This document shows, in pieces, positions 26,361 through 37,327 of a stretch of 64,000 nucleotides of DNA. The stretch spans positions 1 through 64,000 of the forward strand of contig NZ_CADIJM010000005.1 of assembly GCF_902859585.1 (NCBI RefSeq). The letters are read 5' to 3'. Every line of letters starts with the position of its first letter. Positions within the stretch are counted from its first letter, which is position 1. This DNA is from Achromobacter animicus. GTDB taxonomy: Bacteria > Pseudomonadota > Gammaproteobacteria > Burkholderiales > Burkholderiaceae_B. Position numbers and translations under genes: made by a program. The notes under the pieces are model-generated. The model worked only from the letters and a program-made list of their open reading frames with translations, was not told where the DNA came from and did no database searches.

Positions 26361-28370
26361 CTATGATACCGGCTCGGCGGGCGGCTGCATCGCCGCGTAC
26401 GCGCTTTCGCCGCGCAGCACATGCGTATCCCGCACCCGCCGCGTGTAGCCCACGCGATCGAAGAACTCCAGGATCTGGATCGCCCGCTTGCGACCCAGGC
26501 CCGTCGCGTCCCGGAAAACCGCAGCGTTCAAGCCCGGCGGCTGCGCGGCCAGGTCTGCTGCCAGCGCCGCCAGCTTGCGCACCTGATCACGGTGATAGAA
26601 CAGATCCTTCACTACCTGCGCCACCTCGCCACGCCGCAGCAGCTTGCGCAGCAATTGGCGCACGGCGTCCTCGGGCTGCGCCTGCAGCTTCGCCAGATCG
26701 CGCACCCACGGCGGATCGAACGCGCCCGCGTCCAGCAGCGGCAACAGACGCGCCGCCAGCGCGGATTCGGCCGTTCCCAGCGTCGCAGTGTGCGTAGGCA
26801 GATGCAGCCAGGGACCATTGCGCGCGATATGGCCGTCGCGCTGCAGTTCGTCGAGCAGCGATGTCCAAAGCGTATCGGACATTGCAGGGAACGCCATGCG
26901 CCGCAGCCGCGCGCTGTCCGGACCCGGTTCGTCGGGCGCGCTTTGGTGGAACGACGCCAGCGCCTGCTCGGTCCGATCGCGCAGCGCCTTCCAATGCGCG
27001 TCCAGGATCAGCGTGCGCGCGCCCTGCGCATTGCGCGGCTCGATCCACACCGCACCTTCGGGCGCCGCGATGTCGCTGACCGGCAGGCCCGTCAGACGCT
27101 GTAGTGCTGCTTCGTCCAGGCCTTGCGGCGCATGCCCCAGCACCGGTTGCAGGCCGCCGCCATCCAGCATGTCCGTCAGCGCCTGCAGGCCCGCCAGCCG
27201 CGACGCCGACCGGCGCTTGCGGTCCGGCGCATTGGGATCCAGCACCCGGCCGCCGCCCACCGTGCGCGTCGCCTGTGCGTTGCGCACGATGTAGCGGTCG
27301 CCCAGCATCGCGCAGACGGGTTCGTCGAACACCAGTTGCACCCATCCCGACTGGCCCGGCGACAGCGCCTCGGCGCTGATCGGCACCACGTGCGCCACAT
27401 GGCGCGCCGCGCCGATGTGCACGTGCAGCGGCGCCCACGCCCGCACTGGCGCATCCGCGGACGGCAGCAGCGTCAGCGCCACATCCACGTGCTTCGAGGG
27501 CAGAAAGCAGCGCGCGTCCGCGATCCAGTCGCCGCGCGAAATGGCGTTCTTGTCGATGCCCGCCAGGTTCAGCGCGCACCGCTGGCCGGCCGAGCCCGTC
27601 TCGCTGGGCTGGTTCTGCGCGTGGATGCCGCGCACGCGAACGCGTGTATTGGCCGGCATCAGGCGCAGATCGGTCGCGTCGTCGTCCGCGCGGACCTGGC
27701 CGGCGTGCGCCGTCCCGGTGATGACCGTGCCGTGCCCGGACAAGGTGAACACGCGATCCACCGCCAGCCGGAAGAGGCCCGTGGCCTCGGGCCGCGACAG
27801 GGCCTGCGCCTGCGCGTGCAAATAGTCTTTCAGCGCCGCCACGCCGGGATCGCCGGCTTGCGCCGCCTCGGCAGGTGCTTCGGCGTGGGCCGCGTGGGAT
27901 GTTTGGCTCGCCTGAGCCATCTGCGTCGCACTCGTGCCGAACACCGGCGCGCCTTGCAGGAACGTCCCTTCCGTCAACGCCGCGATCTCGCCGCGCACGG
28001 CTTCCAGTTGTGCCGCATCCGCGCGATCCGTCTTGGTCAGCGCCACCGCGCCGCGTGCCACGCCCAGCATCGACAGGATGGCCAGGTGCTCGCGCGTCTG
28101 CGGCATGACGCCGTCGTCCGCCGCCACCACCAGCAAGCCGAAATCTATCCCGCTGGCGCCGGCAGCCATCGTATGCACGAGCTTCTCGTGCCCCGGCACG
28201 TCGATGAAGCCCAGCACGTCGCCGTTGGCGAGCGGCGTGTAGGCGTAGCCCAGTTCGATGGAAATGCCGCGCGCCTTTTCTTCCTTCAGCCGGTCCGTGT
28301 CCACGCCCGTCAGCGCGCGCACGAGCGTCGTCTTGCCGTGGTCGATATGCCCTGCGGTGCCGACGATCAT
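26361..28370 (-). CDS. selB: Selenocysteine-specific elongation factor SelB
   Basis: This 669-residue EF-Tu-like GTPase has the P-loop [12 protein letters not shown] at residues 4-15, switch motifs ([27 protein letters not shown]) and the LTKTDRAD guanine-binding motif. An EF-Tu-like barrel region follows, then four C-terminal winged helices (about 450-669) that bind the SECIS hairpin. An Ala/Gln/His-rich insertion (about 160-190) is unusual. The start is the ATG overlapping the selA stop (ATGA). It delivers Sec-tRNA to the ribosome at the fdnG UGA. Confidence 0.95.
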   Translation of the reverse strand: MIVGTAGHIDHGKTTLVRALTGVDTDRLKEEKARGISIELGYAYTPLANGDVLGFIDVPGHEKLVHTMAAGASGIDFGLLVVAADDGVMPQTREHLAILSMLGVARGAVALTKTDRADAAQLEAVRGEIAALTEGTFLQGAPVFGTSATQMAQASQTSHAAHAEAPAEAAQAGDPGVAALKDYLHAQAQALSRPEATGLFRLAVDRVFTLSGHGTVITGTAHAGQVRADDDATDLRLMPANTRVRVRGIHAQNQPSETGSAGQRCALNLAGIDKNAISRGDWIADARCFLPSKHVDVALTLLPSADAPVRAWAPLHVHIGAARHVAHVVPISAEALSPGQSGWVQLVFDEPVCAMLGDRYIVRNAQATRTVGGGRVLDPNAPDRKRRSASRLAGLQALTDMLDGGGLQPVLGHAPQGLDEAALQRLTGLPVSDIAAPEGAVWIEPRNAQGARTLILDAHWKALRDRTEQALASFHQSAPDEPGPDSARLRRMAFPAMSDTLWTSLLDELQRDGHIARNGPWLHLPTHTATLGTAESALAARLLPLLDAGAFDPPWVRDLAKLQAQPEDAVRQLLRKLLRRGEVAQVVKDLFYHRDQVRKLAALAADLAAQPPGLNAAVFRDATGLGRKRAIQILEFFDRVGYTRRVRDTHVLRGESAYAAMQPPAEPVS

Positions 28371-29797
28371 GCCAGCGGCTCCGCCAGCTGCGCCGCAAAA
28401 GCGGCTTCGTCGCGGTCTTCCAGGCAGCGCAGGTCCAGCCACAACGCGTCATCCGCAATGCGGCCGATGACGGGCACCGGCAGCTTGCGCAACAGCGTCT
28501 CCAGCCGGTCCAGATGCCGCCCGGGGCGGCCGGTTCCCGCATGGCGCACGGCCAGTCCGTAACTGGGAAGCTGGTCGATGGGCAACGCGCCGCTGCCGAT
28601 CTGGCTGAACATCGGCACCGCCTCGACCGCATAGCCCGGGCCTGCGGCATGCGCCAGCACGCCGCGCAGCCGTTCGGCCTGCGGCTGAATATCGCGCAGC
28701 GGCCGGGTCAACAGGCGCAGCGTCGTCAGCCGCTGCGCCAGGAACTCCGGTGCGCGATACAGCTGCAGCACGGGTTCCAGCGCCGCCAGCGTCAGCTTGC
28801 TGACGCGCAGCGCGCGCTTGAGCGGATTCTTTTTGATCTTGCGGATCAGGTCGGCGCGGCCCACCAACAGGCCGGCCTGCGGTCCGCCCAGCAGCTTGTC
28901 GCCGCTGAACGTGACCAGATCGGCGCCCGCAGCGATGGTCTCGCGCACGGTGTCTTCTTTCGGCAGCCCGAATTGCGTCAGGTCCACCAGCGTGCCGCTG
29001 CCAAGATCCACCGTGGCCGGCAGACCGCGCGCATGGGCCAGCGCCGCCACCTCGGCCACGCTCACGCTTTTGGTGAAGCCGGTCACTGCGTAGTTGCTGC
29101 AATGCACCTTCATCAGCATCGCGGTGCGCGGGCCGATGGCGTTTTCATAATCCGCCGCGTGCGTGCGGTTGGTGGTGCCGACTTCGATGAGCTTGGCGCC
29201 CGCCCGCTTCATGATGTCGGGGATGCGGAACGCGCCGCCGATCTCGACCAGTTCGCCGCGCGACACCACGACTTCGCGGCGATCCGCCAGGGCGTTGAGC
29301 ATCAGCAGCACGGCCGCGGCATTGTTGTTGACCACCGTGGCGGCCTCGGCGCCCGTCAGCTCGCACAGCAGATCGTCGATGAGGTCGTCGCGATCGCCGC
29401 GGCCGCCGGTGTCCAGGTCGAACTCCAGGTTGGCGGGCGTGGTCAGCGCGCGCAGCACCGAGGCCACCGCTTCGTCGGGCAGCAGCGCGCGGCCCAGGTT
29501 GGTGTGCAGCACGGTGCCGGTCAGGTTGTAGACCGCGCGCAGACGGGGCCGCGCGGCCTCGTCCAGCGCGGCTGATGTGCGCCCCGCGACCGCGGCCGCC
29601 TCCAGCTCGTGGCGCGGCACGCCGCCGTCCAGCGCGCGCTTGCGCAGCGCGTCCAGGTCACGGCGCAGGGCCGCCACCACTTGTGTCCGCCCGTGGGTTG
29701 CGAGCGCCGGCTGCAACGCGTCGGCATTCAGCAGGCGGTCCAGCGAAGGAATGTCGGACGCGGCGGCAAGGCCGGCGCCGGACAGTTGATCTGCCAT
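28367..29797 (-). CDS. selA: L-seryl-tRNA(Sec) selenium transferase
   Basis: The 476-residue PLP enzyme converts Ser-tRNA(Sec) to Sec-tRNA(Sec). The PLP lysine is Lys301 in [14 protein letters not shown], equivalent to Lys295 of E. coli. Other conserved parts are [16 protein letters not shown] and NNNAAAVLL. The ATG at 29797 is preferred to one five codons upstream because GGAG lies seven bases before it. It is 24 bp downstream of fdhE and overlaps selB. Confidence 0.95.
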   Translation of the reverse strand: MADQLSGAGLAAASDIPSLDRLLNADALQPALATHGRTQVVAALRRDLDALRKRALDGGVPRHELEAAAVAGRTSAALDEAARPRLRAVYNLTGTVLHTNLGRALLPDEAVASVLRALTTPANLEFDLDTGGRGDRDDLIDDLLCELTGAEAATVVNNNAAAVLLMLNALADRREVVVSRGELVEIGGAFRIPDIMKRAGAKLIEVGTTNRTHAADYENAIGPRTAMLMKVHCSNYAVTGFTKSVSVAEVAALAHARGLPATVDLGSGTLVDLTQFGLPKEDTVRETIAAGADLVTFSGDKLLGGPQAGLLVGRADLIRKIKKNPLKRALRVSKLTLAALEPVLQLYRAPEFLAQRLTTLRLLTRPLRDIQPQAERLRGVLAHAAGPGYAVEAVPMFSQIGSGALPIDQLPSYGLAVRHAGTGRPGRHLDRLETLLRKLPVPVIGRIADDALWLDLRCLEDRDEAAFAAQLAEPLA

Positions 29798-29821
29798 GCG
29801 AGACTCCGTCATTGAGCGGCG

Positions 29822-30754
29822 CTAGTCCTCGGCGCCATGCCACAGCAGCGGATTGCCGCTGGACCGCGAATAACCGGCCTCGCCGACCAGCACGTCGAGC
29901 ATCAGGCTGGCCAGGTCATCGGCCACCGGCTCCACGTACAGATCCTTGTCCTGGTAGAAGATCTTGCGGTACGTGTGGCAGTTGTCACAGGTTTCGGCCT
30001 TGATGGCAGGCGTGCGGCCCTCGATGGACTGGTACGCGACCTTTTCCACGTCCTCGCAGTGCGAGCATTTGACCCGCACCATGTGCCACTGCGTCGCGCA
30101 CAGGCTGCAGCACAGGTAGCGATAGCCTTCGTACTGGCCGCCGACGCGCACGATGCTGGCGACCGGCAGGCTGCCGCATACCGGGCACACGCCGAACGGG
30201 CTGGCGACGGGGAGTTGCTTGGGATCGAAGCGGTTGGCCAGGTCCGTCCAGTAGACCTGCAACGCTGCCATGACAAAGGGCGCGGCCGCGCTGTCCACGC
30301 CTTCGTCCTGCTCGGACAGCACGGCCTGCGCCAGGTCTTCAAGCGATTCGGGATCGTCGGCCAGCGCGCGCCGCAGCGCGGCGCAGACGTCAAGGGCTTC
30401 GGCGGGCACGCCAGGGGCGCGCGACACGTCGTCCAGCAACTGGCCCAGGATGCGGAGCCACAGCGCATCGCGCGGCCAGCCGATGGCCTGCAGCGGCGGC
30501 ATGCCATGCGCCTGCGCGAGCGAAATCCGGTCTTCGGTGGCGGGCGGCGCGGCGCAGTCCTGCAGCGCGCGGTGCTGCGCGTCGACCAGATGCGCCATGA
30601 GCTGCAGGTAGTCGCCGACCGGATTGCCGTCGGCAAGCTGCCGCAGGCGCGCCGCCCGCGCCGCGAAAACGGATGTCCGTTCCGGCAGGGTGATGCGGGG
30701 AATGGCGTTATGGTCTAGCGCTTCGATCTCGCCGCGTGGAAGAATTCGCTGCAA
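29822..30754 (-). CDS. fdhE: Formate dehydrogenase accessory protein FdhE
   Basis: The 310-residue maturation factor is needed for active respiratory formate dehydrogenase. Four CxxC motifs in the second half (CPVC, CCSLC, CSHC, CDNC) form the rubredoxin-like iron site of the family. The start is TTG at 30754 with GGAG seven bases upstream, giving a length like the 309-residue E. coli protein; an earlier in-frame TTG has no ribosome-binding site. It follows the cytochrome subunit gene by 77 bp. Confidence 0.93.
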   Translation of the reverse strand: MQRILPRGEIEALDHNAIPRITLPERTSVFAARAARLRQLADGNPVGDYLQLMAHLVDAQHRALQDCAAPPATEDRISLAQAHGMPPLQAIGWPRDALWLRILGQLLDDVSRAPGVPAEALDVCAALRRALADDPESLEDLAQAVLSEQDEGVDSAAAPFVMAALQVYWTDLANRFDPKQLPVASPFGVCPVCGSLPVASIVRVGGQYEGYRYLCCSLCATQWHMVRVKCSHCEDVEKVAYQSIEGRTPAIKAETCDNCHTYRKIFYQDKDLYVEPVADDLASLMLDVLVGEAGYSRSSGNPLLWHGAED

Positions 30755-30831
30755 TTCTCGTCTCCAGAAAAACAAATACGGCTGCCAGCCTGCAAAGAGG
30801 ATAGCAGCCGTCGATCACGACATGCCGGGGG

Positions 30832-31464
30832 TTACTTCTTCACCTGCTCCCGGAACCAGGCGCGATGGTGCTTCCACGCCCAGCCGGCGGTGACATAGCC
30901 GCGCAGCATTGCCGTGAGCGACCCCTTCACCCAGATCGCCGCGTAAATATGCACAATGATCGCGCAGATCAGCACCAGCGCACAAACCGCGTGCAGCACG
31001 GACGCGGCGCGGATCACTTCGATCGGGAAGTAGAACGCGAAATACTCGCGCCAGATCACGATGCCGCTGACCATCAGCCCCAGCATGCACAGGATCAGCA
31101 CATAGAAGAGCAGCTTCTGGCCGGCGTTGTACTTGCCGACCTCGGGCAGCTTTTCCTCTCGGTTCTCGACCACGTCGTCGAGCTGCCTGAGCCACTGGCG
31201 ATCCGCGCGCGTCAGCAGGTTGTGGCGCCACATGTGCCCGGCAAACACGGCAAAGCAGACGAACATCACCACCCCGATGAACGGATGCAGGATGCGCGTC
31301 CAGGGTCCGCCCCCGAACAGGTTGGACAGCCAATACATGGATGGATGAAACAGCGCCAGCCCGGACAGCGCGAGCAGGATGAACGTGAGCGCGATGATCC
31401 AGTGGTTGGTGCGCTCGCCCGGCGTGTAGCGCTTGATGCGGCGGTAGTGGTGTTCTTCACTCAT
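30832..31464 (-). CDS. fdnI: Formate dehydrogenase gamma subunit (cytochrome b556)
   Basis: The 210-residue membrane subunit has four predicted transmembrane segments (near 24-42, 60-78, 117-137 and 157-175). Heme-ligand histidines are in the TNHW, HPFIGVV, GHMWRH and VLHAV/VHIYAA regions, as in FdnI/FdoI. It takes electrons from the beta subunit to quinone. Its start overlaps the fdnH stop by 8 nt. Confidence 0.93.
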   Translation of the reverse strand: MSEEHHYRRIKRYTPGERTNHWIIALTFILLALSGLALFHPSMYWLSNLFGGGPWTRILHPFIGVVMFVCFAVFAGHMWRHNLLTRADRQWLRQLDDVVENREEKLPEVGKYNAGQKLLFYVLILCMLGLMVSGIVIWREYFAFYFPIEVIRAASVLHAVCALVLICAIIVHIYAAIWVKGSLTAMLRGYVTAGWAWKHHRAWFREQVKK

Positions 31465-32356
31465 GGCGCACCTCCTCTTCGGCCCTGCGTTCGTCTTCCT
31501 CGGTCACTTCGTTGCGGCCCACGCGCGCATAGTGGAAAAAGCCCGCCAGCGCGGTGAGCGCCATCGTGGCCAGGCCCAGCGGCTTGGCCAGGCCCTTCCA
31601 CAGCGACACCATCGGACTGATCTTCGGATCGGCGGGCAGCCCGTGGTACAGCCCCGGCTGGTCGGCGTGATGCAGCACGTACATGACGTGCGTGCCGCCC
31701 ACGCCGGGCGGGTCATACACGCCGGCCTGCGCAAAGCCGCGCGACTTCAGGTCTTCGACGCGTTCGGCCGCATGCTGGTGCATGTCGTCCTTGGTGCCGA
31801 AGACGATGGCGCCGGTGGGACAGGCCTTGACGCACGCGGGCTCCATGCCGACCGCGACGCGATCGGAACACAACGTGCACTTGTAGGCCTTGTTGTCCTT
31901 CTTGGAAATGCGCGGGATGTTGAACGGACAGCCGGTGATGCAGTAGCCGCATCCGATGCAGTTTTCCTCGTGGAAGTCCACGATGCCGTTGTTGTACTGG
32001 ATGATGGCGCCCGGCGAGGGACAGGCCTTCAGGCAGCCCGGGTCCTCGCAGTGCATGCAGCCGTCCTTGCGGATCAGCCATTCCAGGTCGCCGGCGTGAT
32101 TCTCGAATTCCGAGAAGCGCATGACGGTCCAGGAGTGCTCGGTGAGGTCGGCCGGGTTGTCGTAGACGCCTACGTTGACGCCGATCTCGTCGCGCAGGTC
32201 GTTCCACTCCATGCAGGCGCTCTGGCAGGCCTTGCAGCCGATGCACTTGGAGACGTCGATCAGCTTGGCCACCGAGCCCGTGACGGGTTCACGGATGCCC
32301 GGCGGCGGCGTGGTGGTGGCGGAGCGCCGCTTGATGTCCAGGGATTGCATTGACAT
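31457..32356 (-). CDS. fdnH: Formate dehydrogenase beta subunit (iron-sulfur)
   Basis: The 299-residue ferredoxin-like subunit has four [4Fe-4S] cysteine motifs ([63 protein letters not shown]). A C-terminal transmembrane helix (about 255-275) anchors the enzyme on the periplasmic face. The ATG has AGGAG eight bases upstream. It links the selenomolybdo subunit to the cytochrome subunit. Confidence 0.95.
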   Translation of the reverse strand: MSMQSLDIKRRSATTTPPPGIREPVTGSVAKLIDVSKCIGCKACQSACMEWNDLRDEIGVNVGVYDNPADLTEHSWTVMRFSEFENHAGDLEWLIRKDGCMHCEDPGCLKACPSPGAIIQYNNGIVDFHEENCIGCGYCITGCPFNIPRISKKDNKAYKCTLCSDRVAVGMEPACVKACPTGAIVFGTKDDMHQHAAERVEDLKSRGFAQAGVYDPPGVGGTHVMYVLHHADQPGLYHGLPADPKISPMVSLWKGLAKPLGLATMALTALAGFFHYARVGRNEVTEEDERRAEEEVRHE

Positions 32357-32366
32357 GTCGGTTCTC

Positions 32367-35300
32367 CTATACCTTTTCGACCTTCACCAGGAACGACTTG
32401 AATTCCGGTGTCTGGGAATTGCCGTCGCCCACGAATGGCGTCAGGGTGTTGGTGAGGAAGCCCGGCTTGGCGATGCCCACGAAACCCCAGTGGATGGGAA
32501 TGCCGACCTGGTGCACCGTCTTGCCTTCGATGGTGAGCGGACGGATGCGCTTGGTGACCAGCGCCACGGCCTTGATGTAGCCGCGGTTGGACGACACCTT
32601 GACGCGGGAGCCGTTGGGGATGCCCAGCTCCTTGGCCAGCGCCTCGCCGATCTCCACGAACTGCTCGGGCTGGAGAATCGCGTTGATGCGGACGTTCTTG
32701 GTCCAGTAGTGGAAGTGCTCCGTCAGGCGATAGGTGGTGGCGACATACGGGAAGTTCTCCACCGTGCCCATCGCCGCGAGGTCATCCTTGAAGATGCGCG
32801 CGGCCGGGTTGCTGGTGACGCCCTTGGCCTTGGGATGCAGCGGGTTGTAGCCCAGCGGGTTTTCGAAGGGTTCGTAGTGTTCCGGGAACGGCCCTTCGGC
32901 CAGGCCCGCCCGCGCAAAGAAGCGCGCCACGCCTTCCGGGTTCATGATGAACGGCCCCATGCCGCCCGCGGGGTTCTCGTCGCCCTTGAAGTCGGGGATG
33001 TCGGCGCCTACCCACGCCCTGCCGTTCCATGACACCACGCTGCGCCGCGGATCGAACGGCTTGCCTTCCAGGTCGCACGACGCGCGGTTGTAGAGGATGC
33101 GGCGGTTGGCCGGCCACGCCCAGGCCCAGTTCAGGGTCTGGCCGATGCCGGTGGGGTCGCTGTTGTCGCGGCGCGCCATCAGGTTGCCGCTGGGACTCCA
33201 GGCGCCCGCAAAGATCCAGCAGCCGCTGGCGGTGGAGCCGTCGTCGCGCAGTTCGGCAAAGCCGGCAAGCTGCTCGCCGGCGCGGCGCATGATCTTCGTC
33301 GGATCCTTGGGATCGGCCAGATCCACCAGCGCGCGGCCCGTGTATTCCTTGGCCAGTTCCTCGGCCGTGGGATTCTGCGGATTGGAATAGGGCCACGACA
33401 GGTTGACGATGGGGTCGGGGTACTTGCCGCCGTCCTGTTCGTACATCTTGCGCAGGCGCGTGTAGATGAGCGCCATGATCTCGATGTCGCTCTTGGCTTC
33501 GCCCGGGGGCTCGGCGCCCTTCCAGTGCCATTGCAGCCAGCGGCCGGAGTTGACCAGCGCGCCGTCTTCCTCGGCAAAACAGGTGGTGGGCAGGCGGAAG
33601 ACCTCGGTCTGGATCTTGGACGGATCCACATCGTTGGCCTCGCCGGCGTTACGCCAGAACTCGGACGTTTCCGTGACCAGCGGATCCATGATGACCAGGA
33701 ACTTGAGCTTGGCGAAGCCCTCGTTCAGCTTGGCCTTGTTGGGCGCCGCCGCCAGCGGGTTGAAGCCCTGCGCGATGTAGCCGTTCATCTTGCCCTGGAC
33801 CATCAGCTCGTAGACCTGCAGCATGTCGTAGAGCTTGTCCAGCTTGGGCAGGTAATCGAACGCCCAGTTGTTGTCGGCCGTCGCCGCACCGCCCCACCAG
33901 GCCTTCATGAGACTGACGTGGAACTTGTGATAGTTCTGCCAGTAGCTAAGCTGGTTGGGCCGCAGCGGCTTGAGCGTGCGCGTGTCGATGTACTTGGCGT
34001 AGTCCTGCTCGGGCTCGTTGGGCAGCGTCATGTAGCCCGGCAGCAGGTTCGACATCAGGCCCAGATCGGTCAGGCCCTGGATGTTCGAGTGCCCGCGCAG
34101 CGCATTCATGCCGCCGCCCGCGATGCCGATGTTGCCCAGCAGCAGCTGCACCATCGCGCCCGTACGGATGATCTGCGAGCCGATGGAGTGCTGCGTCCAG
34201 CCCAGCGCGTACAGGATCGTGGCGGCGCGGTTGGTGGTGGCCGTGGACGCGAGCATGTCGCACACCGTCAGGAACTTGTCCTTGGGCGTGCCGCAGACGC
34301 GTTCGACCATTTCCGGCGTATAGCGCGAATAATGCTTCTTGAGCAGCTGATACACCGAACGCGGATGCTGCAGCGTGGGATCGGTCTTGACGTAGCCGTC
34401 GTCGCCGCGCTCGTAGTCCCAGCTTTGTTTGTCGTAGGTGCGCTTTTCGGCGTTGTAGCCCGAGTACAGGCCCGCGTCGAACGCGAAATCCTCGCGCACG
34501 ATGAACGAAAAGTCGGTGTAGTTGCGCACGTACTCGTGCTGGATCTTGTCGTGATCCAACAGGTACTTGATGACGCCACCCAGGAAGATGATGTCGGTGC
34601 CGGTGCGTATGGGCGCGTAGAAGTCCGCCACGGACGCCGAACGCGTAAAGCGCGGATCCACGACGATCAACTTGGCCTTGTTGTGGGCCTTGGCTTCAGT
34701 AACCCACTTGAACCCGCACGGGTGGGCTTCGGCGGCATTGCCGCCCATGATCAAAACTATGTCCGCGTTCTTGATGTCGACCCAATGGTTCGTCATCGCT
34801 CCACGGCCAAACGTCGGGGCAAGACCTGCCACCGTCGGGCCATGTCAGACACGGGCTTGATTGTCGAACGCCAGCATCCCCATGCTGCGCACTGTCTTGT
34901 GCGTGATGTAACCGACCTCGTTGCTGCTTGCCGAGGCGGCCAGCATGCCGGTGGTCAGCCACCGGTTGACCGTCTTGCCGTCCGCGGTCTTCTCGACGAA
35001 GTTCGCGTCGCGGTCTTCCTTCATGAGCTTGGTGATGCGCGTCAGGGCTTCGTCCCACGACATCCGTACCCACTTGTCCGAACCGGGCGCCCGGTATTCC
35101 GGGAATTTAAGACGGTTGGGGCTGTGGATGAAGTCGATCAGGGCCGCGCCCTTCGGACAGAGGGTGCCGCGGTTGACGGGGTGGTCGGGGTCGCCTTCGA
35201 TGTGCATGATGCTGGCGCGGGCGTTCTTCGAGCCATCGCCCAAGCCGTACATCAGCAAACCGCAGGCGACCGAACAGTAGGGACAGGTGTTGCGCGTTTC

Positions 35301-35435
35301 GGTCATGCGCGCAAGCTTGAACTGGCGCACCTCGGCCATGGCCGTGCCGGGGGCAGCCCCCAGCAAGGCCAGGCTGGAGCCCGCCAGCGTCGCACCGGTC
35401 ACCTTGAAGAACTGGCGGCGATTCATGTTGACCAT
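32367..35435 (-). CDS. fdnG: Formate dehydrogenase alpha subunit, selenocysteine-containing
   Basis: Read through the in-frame TGA at 34847-34845, the product is 1022 residues, close to E. coli FdnG/FdoG. It has a twin-arginine signal (NRRQFFKV). The N-terminal [4Fe-4S] ligands are Cys51, Cys54, Cys58 and Cys93. Residue 197 is selenocysteine in the context [21 protein letters not shown], which matches the catalytic site of the enteric enzymes. Molybdopterin-dinucleotide domains follow. It oxidises formate in the periplasm with FdnH/FdnI. A stop-based gene caller would split it at 34845 and 34832; a SECIS hairpin directly follows the UGA. It heads the fdn-fdhE-selAB-selC run. Confidence 0.96.
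34802..34847 (-). promoter_or_regulatory. UGA (Sec) codon and bacterial SECIS element in fdnG
   Basis: Immediately after the UGA (34847-34845), CAUGGCC pairs with GGCCGUG (7 bp, one G-U) as the outer stem. An upper stem GGCA/UGCC holds a GGUCU loop, so the apex reads AGGUCU as in the E. coli fdnG and fdhF hairpins that bind SelB. The hairpin spans 34844-34802. Confidence 0.9.
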
Positions 35436-35517
35436 GAAGCACTCCTCTCCTGGTGAATGAAGGAAGCGGAAATTTCCAGGACGAAAAAGCCCTACGACTT
35501 CCAGGGAAATGTGAAGA

Positions 35518-35547
35518 AGTATAGGCCTTCGATACGCGATCCGTCAT
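35518..35547 (-). promoter_or_regulatory. Candidate promoter of the fdn operon
   Basis: On the minus strand a TATACT -10 box (35523-35518) is preceded by ATGACG (35547-35542) with 18 bp between. This would give a leader of about 75 nt before fdnG. No clear FNR or NarL site was seen. Confidence 0.4.
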
Positions 35548-35721
35548 GCCTGCCGATGCCGGAGACGCCGGCGCTGGTCCGAATTTGACGGCAAAATGCG
35601 CTTTTTTCGCAGATTTTGCGGCAGTGCAGCGCTGCTACGATGGCCGGCGGCATCGGTGGTTCGGCAGCATGTTTGCGCCGGTCGCCGCCTGCCCTTTTTC
35701 CCGCATGTCATTGGAGCGCCG

Positions 35722-37269
35722 ATGCGCCGCCTTGCCCCCTTGGCCCGAGTTCTCGCCCTGACACTGGCTTTCTCGCCCTTCGTTCTGATGCCGCTGGCGC
35801 CCGCCCACGCGGCGCCCGCCGCGCTGTCGCCCGCCGCCGCCGCCACCGAGGCGGCGCAGCAGGCGGCCACGGAGGGCTATCTGTATTTCTATCCGCTGGT
35901 GGCGATGGACCTGACCCGCCGGCAGTTCACGCATCCATCGCGGGGCGCCGATGGGGCGCCGGCCAACACGTTCCATCACGGGCGCACCCTGCCCCGCGCG
36001 GGCGCGGCCACGCCATGGGCGAACGTCGACATGCTGCGCAGCAGCGCGTGGCTGGATCTGACGGACGGACCCGTCGTGCTGTCCGTGCCCGACACGGCGG
36101 GACGGCTCTACACGCTGACGCTGCTGGATATGTGGACCGACGTCTTCGCGACGCTGGGCAAGCGCACCACGGGCACCGCAAAGGGCAACACCGTGATCGT
36201 GCCCCCGGGCTGGAGCGGCACGCTGCCCTCCGGCATGGCGCGCATCGACGCCCCCACCGTGCACGTCTGGGCGAAGGGGATGATCGAAACGCACGGCCCC
36301 GCCGACCAGGCGGCGGTAAACACATTGCAGGACGGCTTCGTCCTGACGCCCCTGGCGCAATGGAACCTGCCTGCGCAAGCGCCGCGCACCAAGCCCGACC
36401 CGTCCCTCGATCTGAAAATCCCGGTGAGCGAACAGGTGGACTCGATGCCCACCGACGCGTTCTTCACCTACGCCGCCGAACTGCTGCGCAAGCATCCGCC
36501 GCATGCGACGGACCAGCCTGTGCTGGCGCTGCTGCGCCGCGAGGGGCTGGTGCCCGGCCGTCCGTTCGACTTCGACAAGCTCGATCATTCCGCCAAGCAG
36601 GGCATGCGCCGCGGCGTGCGCGCCGCGCGTGACCGCATGGCGGCCGCCGCCGGCCGTTCGCTGCGCGCCACAGACGGCTGGCTGCAGGAAACAGGCAGCA
36701 TCGGCGTGTATGGCAACGACTGGCTACGCCGCGCGCTGGCCGCGCAGGCGCAGCCGGGCAGCGGATTGCCCGAGGACCTGACGGTGCTGGTGCTGGCCAC
36801 GGATAGCGATGGCGCGCTGCTGGACGGCGCGCACCGGTATGCGCTGCATCTCGAGACCGGCCAGTTGCCGGACGCGGGCGCGTTCTGGTCGCTGACGGCG
36901 TATGACAGCCAGGGCATGCCCGTGCCCAACCCCGTCAACCGCCATGCGCTCGGCAGCCGCGATCCGCTGCGCTACAACGCGGACGGCTCGCTGGATCTTG
37001 TCTTCAGCCACCCGGCGCCGCCGCCGGAAGATCAATCGAACTGGCTGCCGATTCCGGCGGCCGGGCCGGTGGGGATGCTGCTGCGGGTTTACCTGCCGGG
37101 ACCGGCGGTGCGGGATGGCTTGTGGACGCCGCCTGCGGTGCGGCGGGATGTGCCGGAGGCTGAGGTTGCCGAGGCCAGCAATCCGGCAGTTGAGCCGGAA
37201 ACCGCCGCACAGACGGAAGTCCCGACAACTGCTGCCGCCCCTGCCGCGCCACCCGCCAAGAAACCCTGA
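35722..37269 (+). CDS. DUF1254/DUF1214 exported protein
   Basis: The 515-residue protein has a signal peptide (MRRLAPLARVLALTLAF...AHA). A DUF1254 half (about 45-190; EGYLYFYPLVAMDLTRRQ) and a DUF1214 half (about 330-470; WSLTAYDSQGMPVPNPVNR) follow. The C-terminal 40 residues are a Pro/Ala/Glu-rich tail ending PPAKKP. The function of the family is not established. The ATG has TTGGAG upstream. It is divergent from the fdn operon with a 286-bp gap. Confidence 0.85.
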   Translation: MRRLAPLARVLALTLAFSPFVLMPLAPAHAAPAALSPAAAATEAAQQAATEGYLYFYPLVAMDLTRRQFTHPSRGADGAPANTFHHGRTLPRAGAATPWANVDMLRSSAWLDLTDGPVVLSVPDTAGRLYTLTLLDMWTDVFATLGKRTTGTAKGNTVIVPPGWSGTLPSGMARIDAPTVHVWAKGMIETHGPADQAAVNTLQDGFVLTPLAQWNLPAQAPRTKPDPSLDLKIPVSEQVDSMPTDAFFTYAAELLRKHPPHATDQPVLALLRREGLVPGRPFDFDKLDHSAKQGMRRGVRAARDRMAAAAGRSLRATDGWLQETGSIGVYGNDWLRRALAAQAQPGSGLPEDLTVLVLATDSDGALLDGAHRYALHLETGQLPDAGAFWSLTAYDSQGMPVPNPVNRHALGSRDPLRYNADGSLDLVFSHPAPPPEDQSNWLPIPAAGPVGMLLRVYLPGPAVRDGLWTPPAVRRDVPEAEVAEASNPAVEPETAAQTEVPTTAAAPAAPPAKKP

Positions 37270-37327
37270 CCGCACCAAAAATACGGCGCGATGTCAGCCG
37301 CCAGCCGCTACCATTGGCGTTTTATTC

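Noticed and set aside
34832-34847. Apparent nonsense mutation splitting the formate dehydrogenase gene
   Set aside because: The UGA sits at the conserved catalytic selenocysteine position with a SECIS hairpin behind it, and the Sec machinery is encoded next door.
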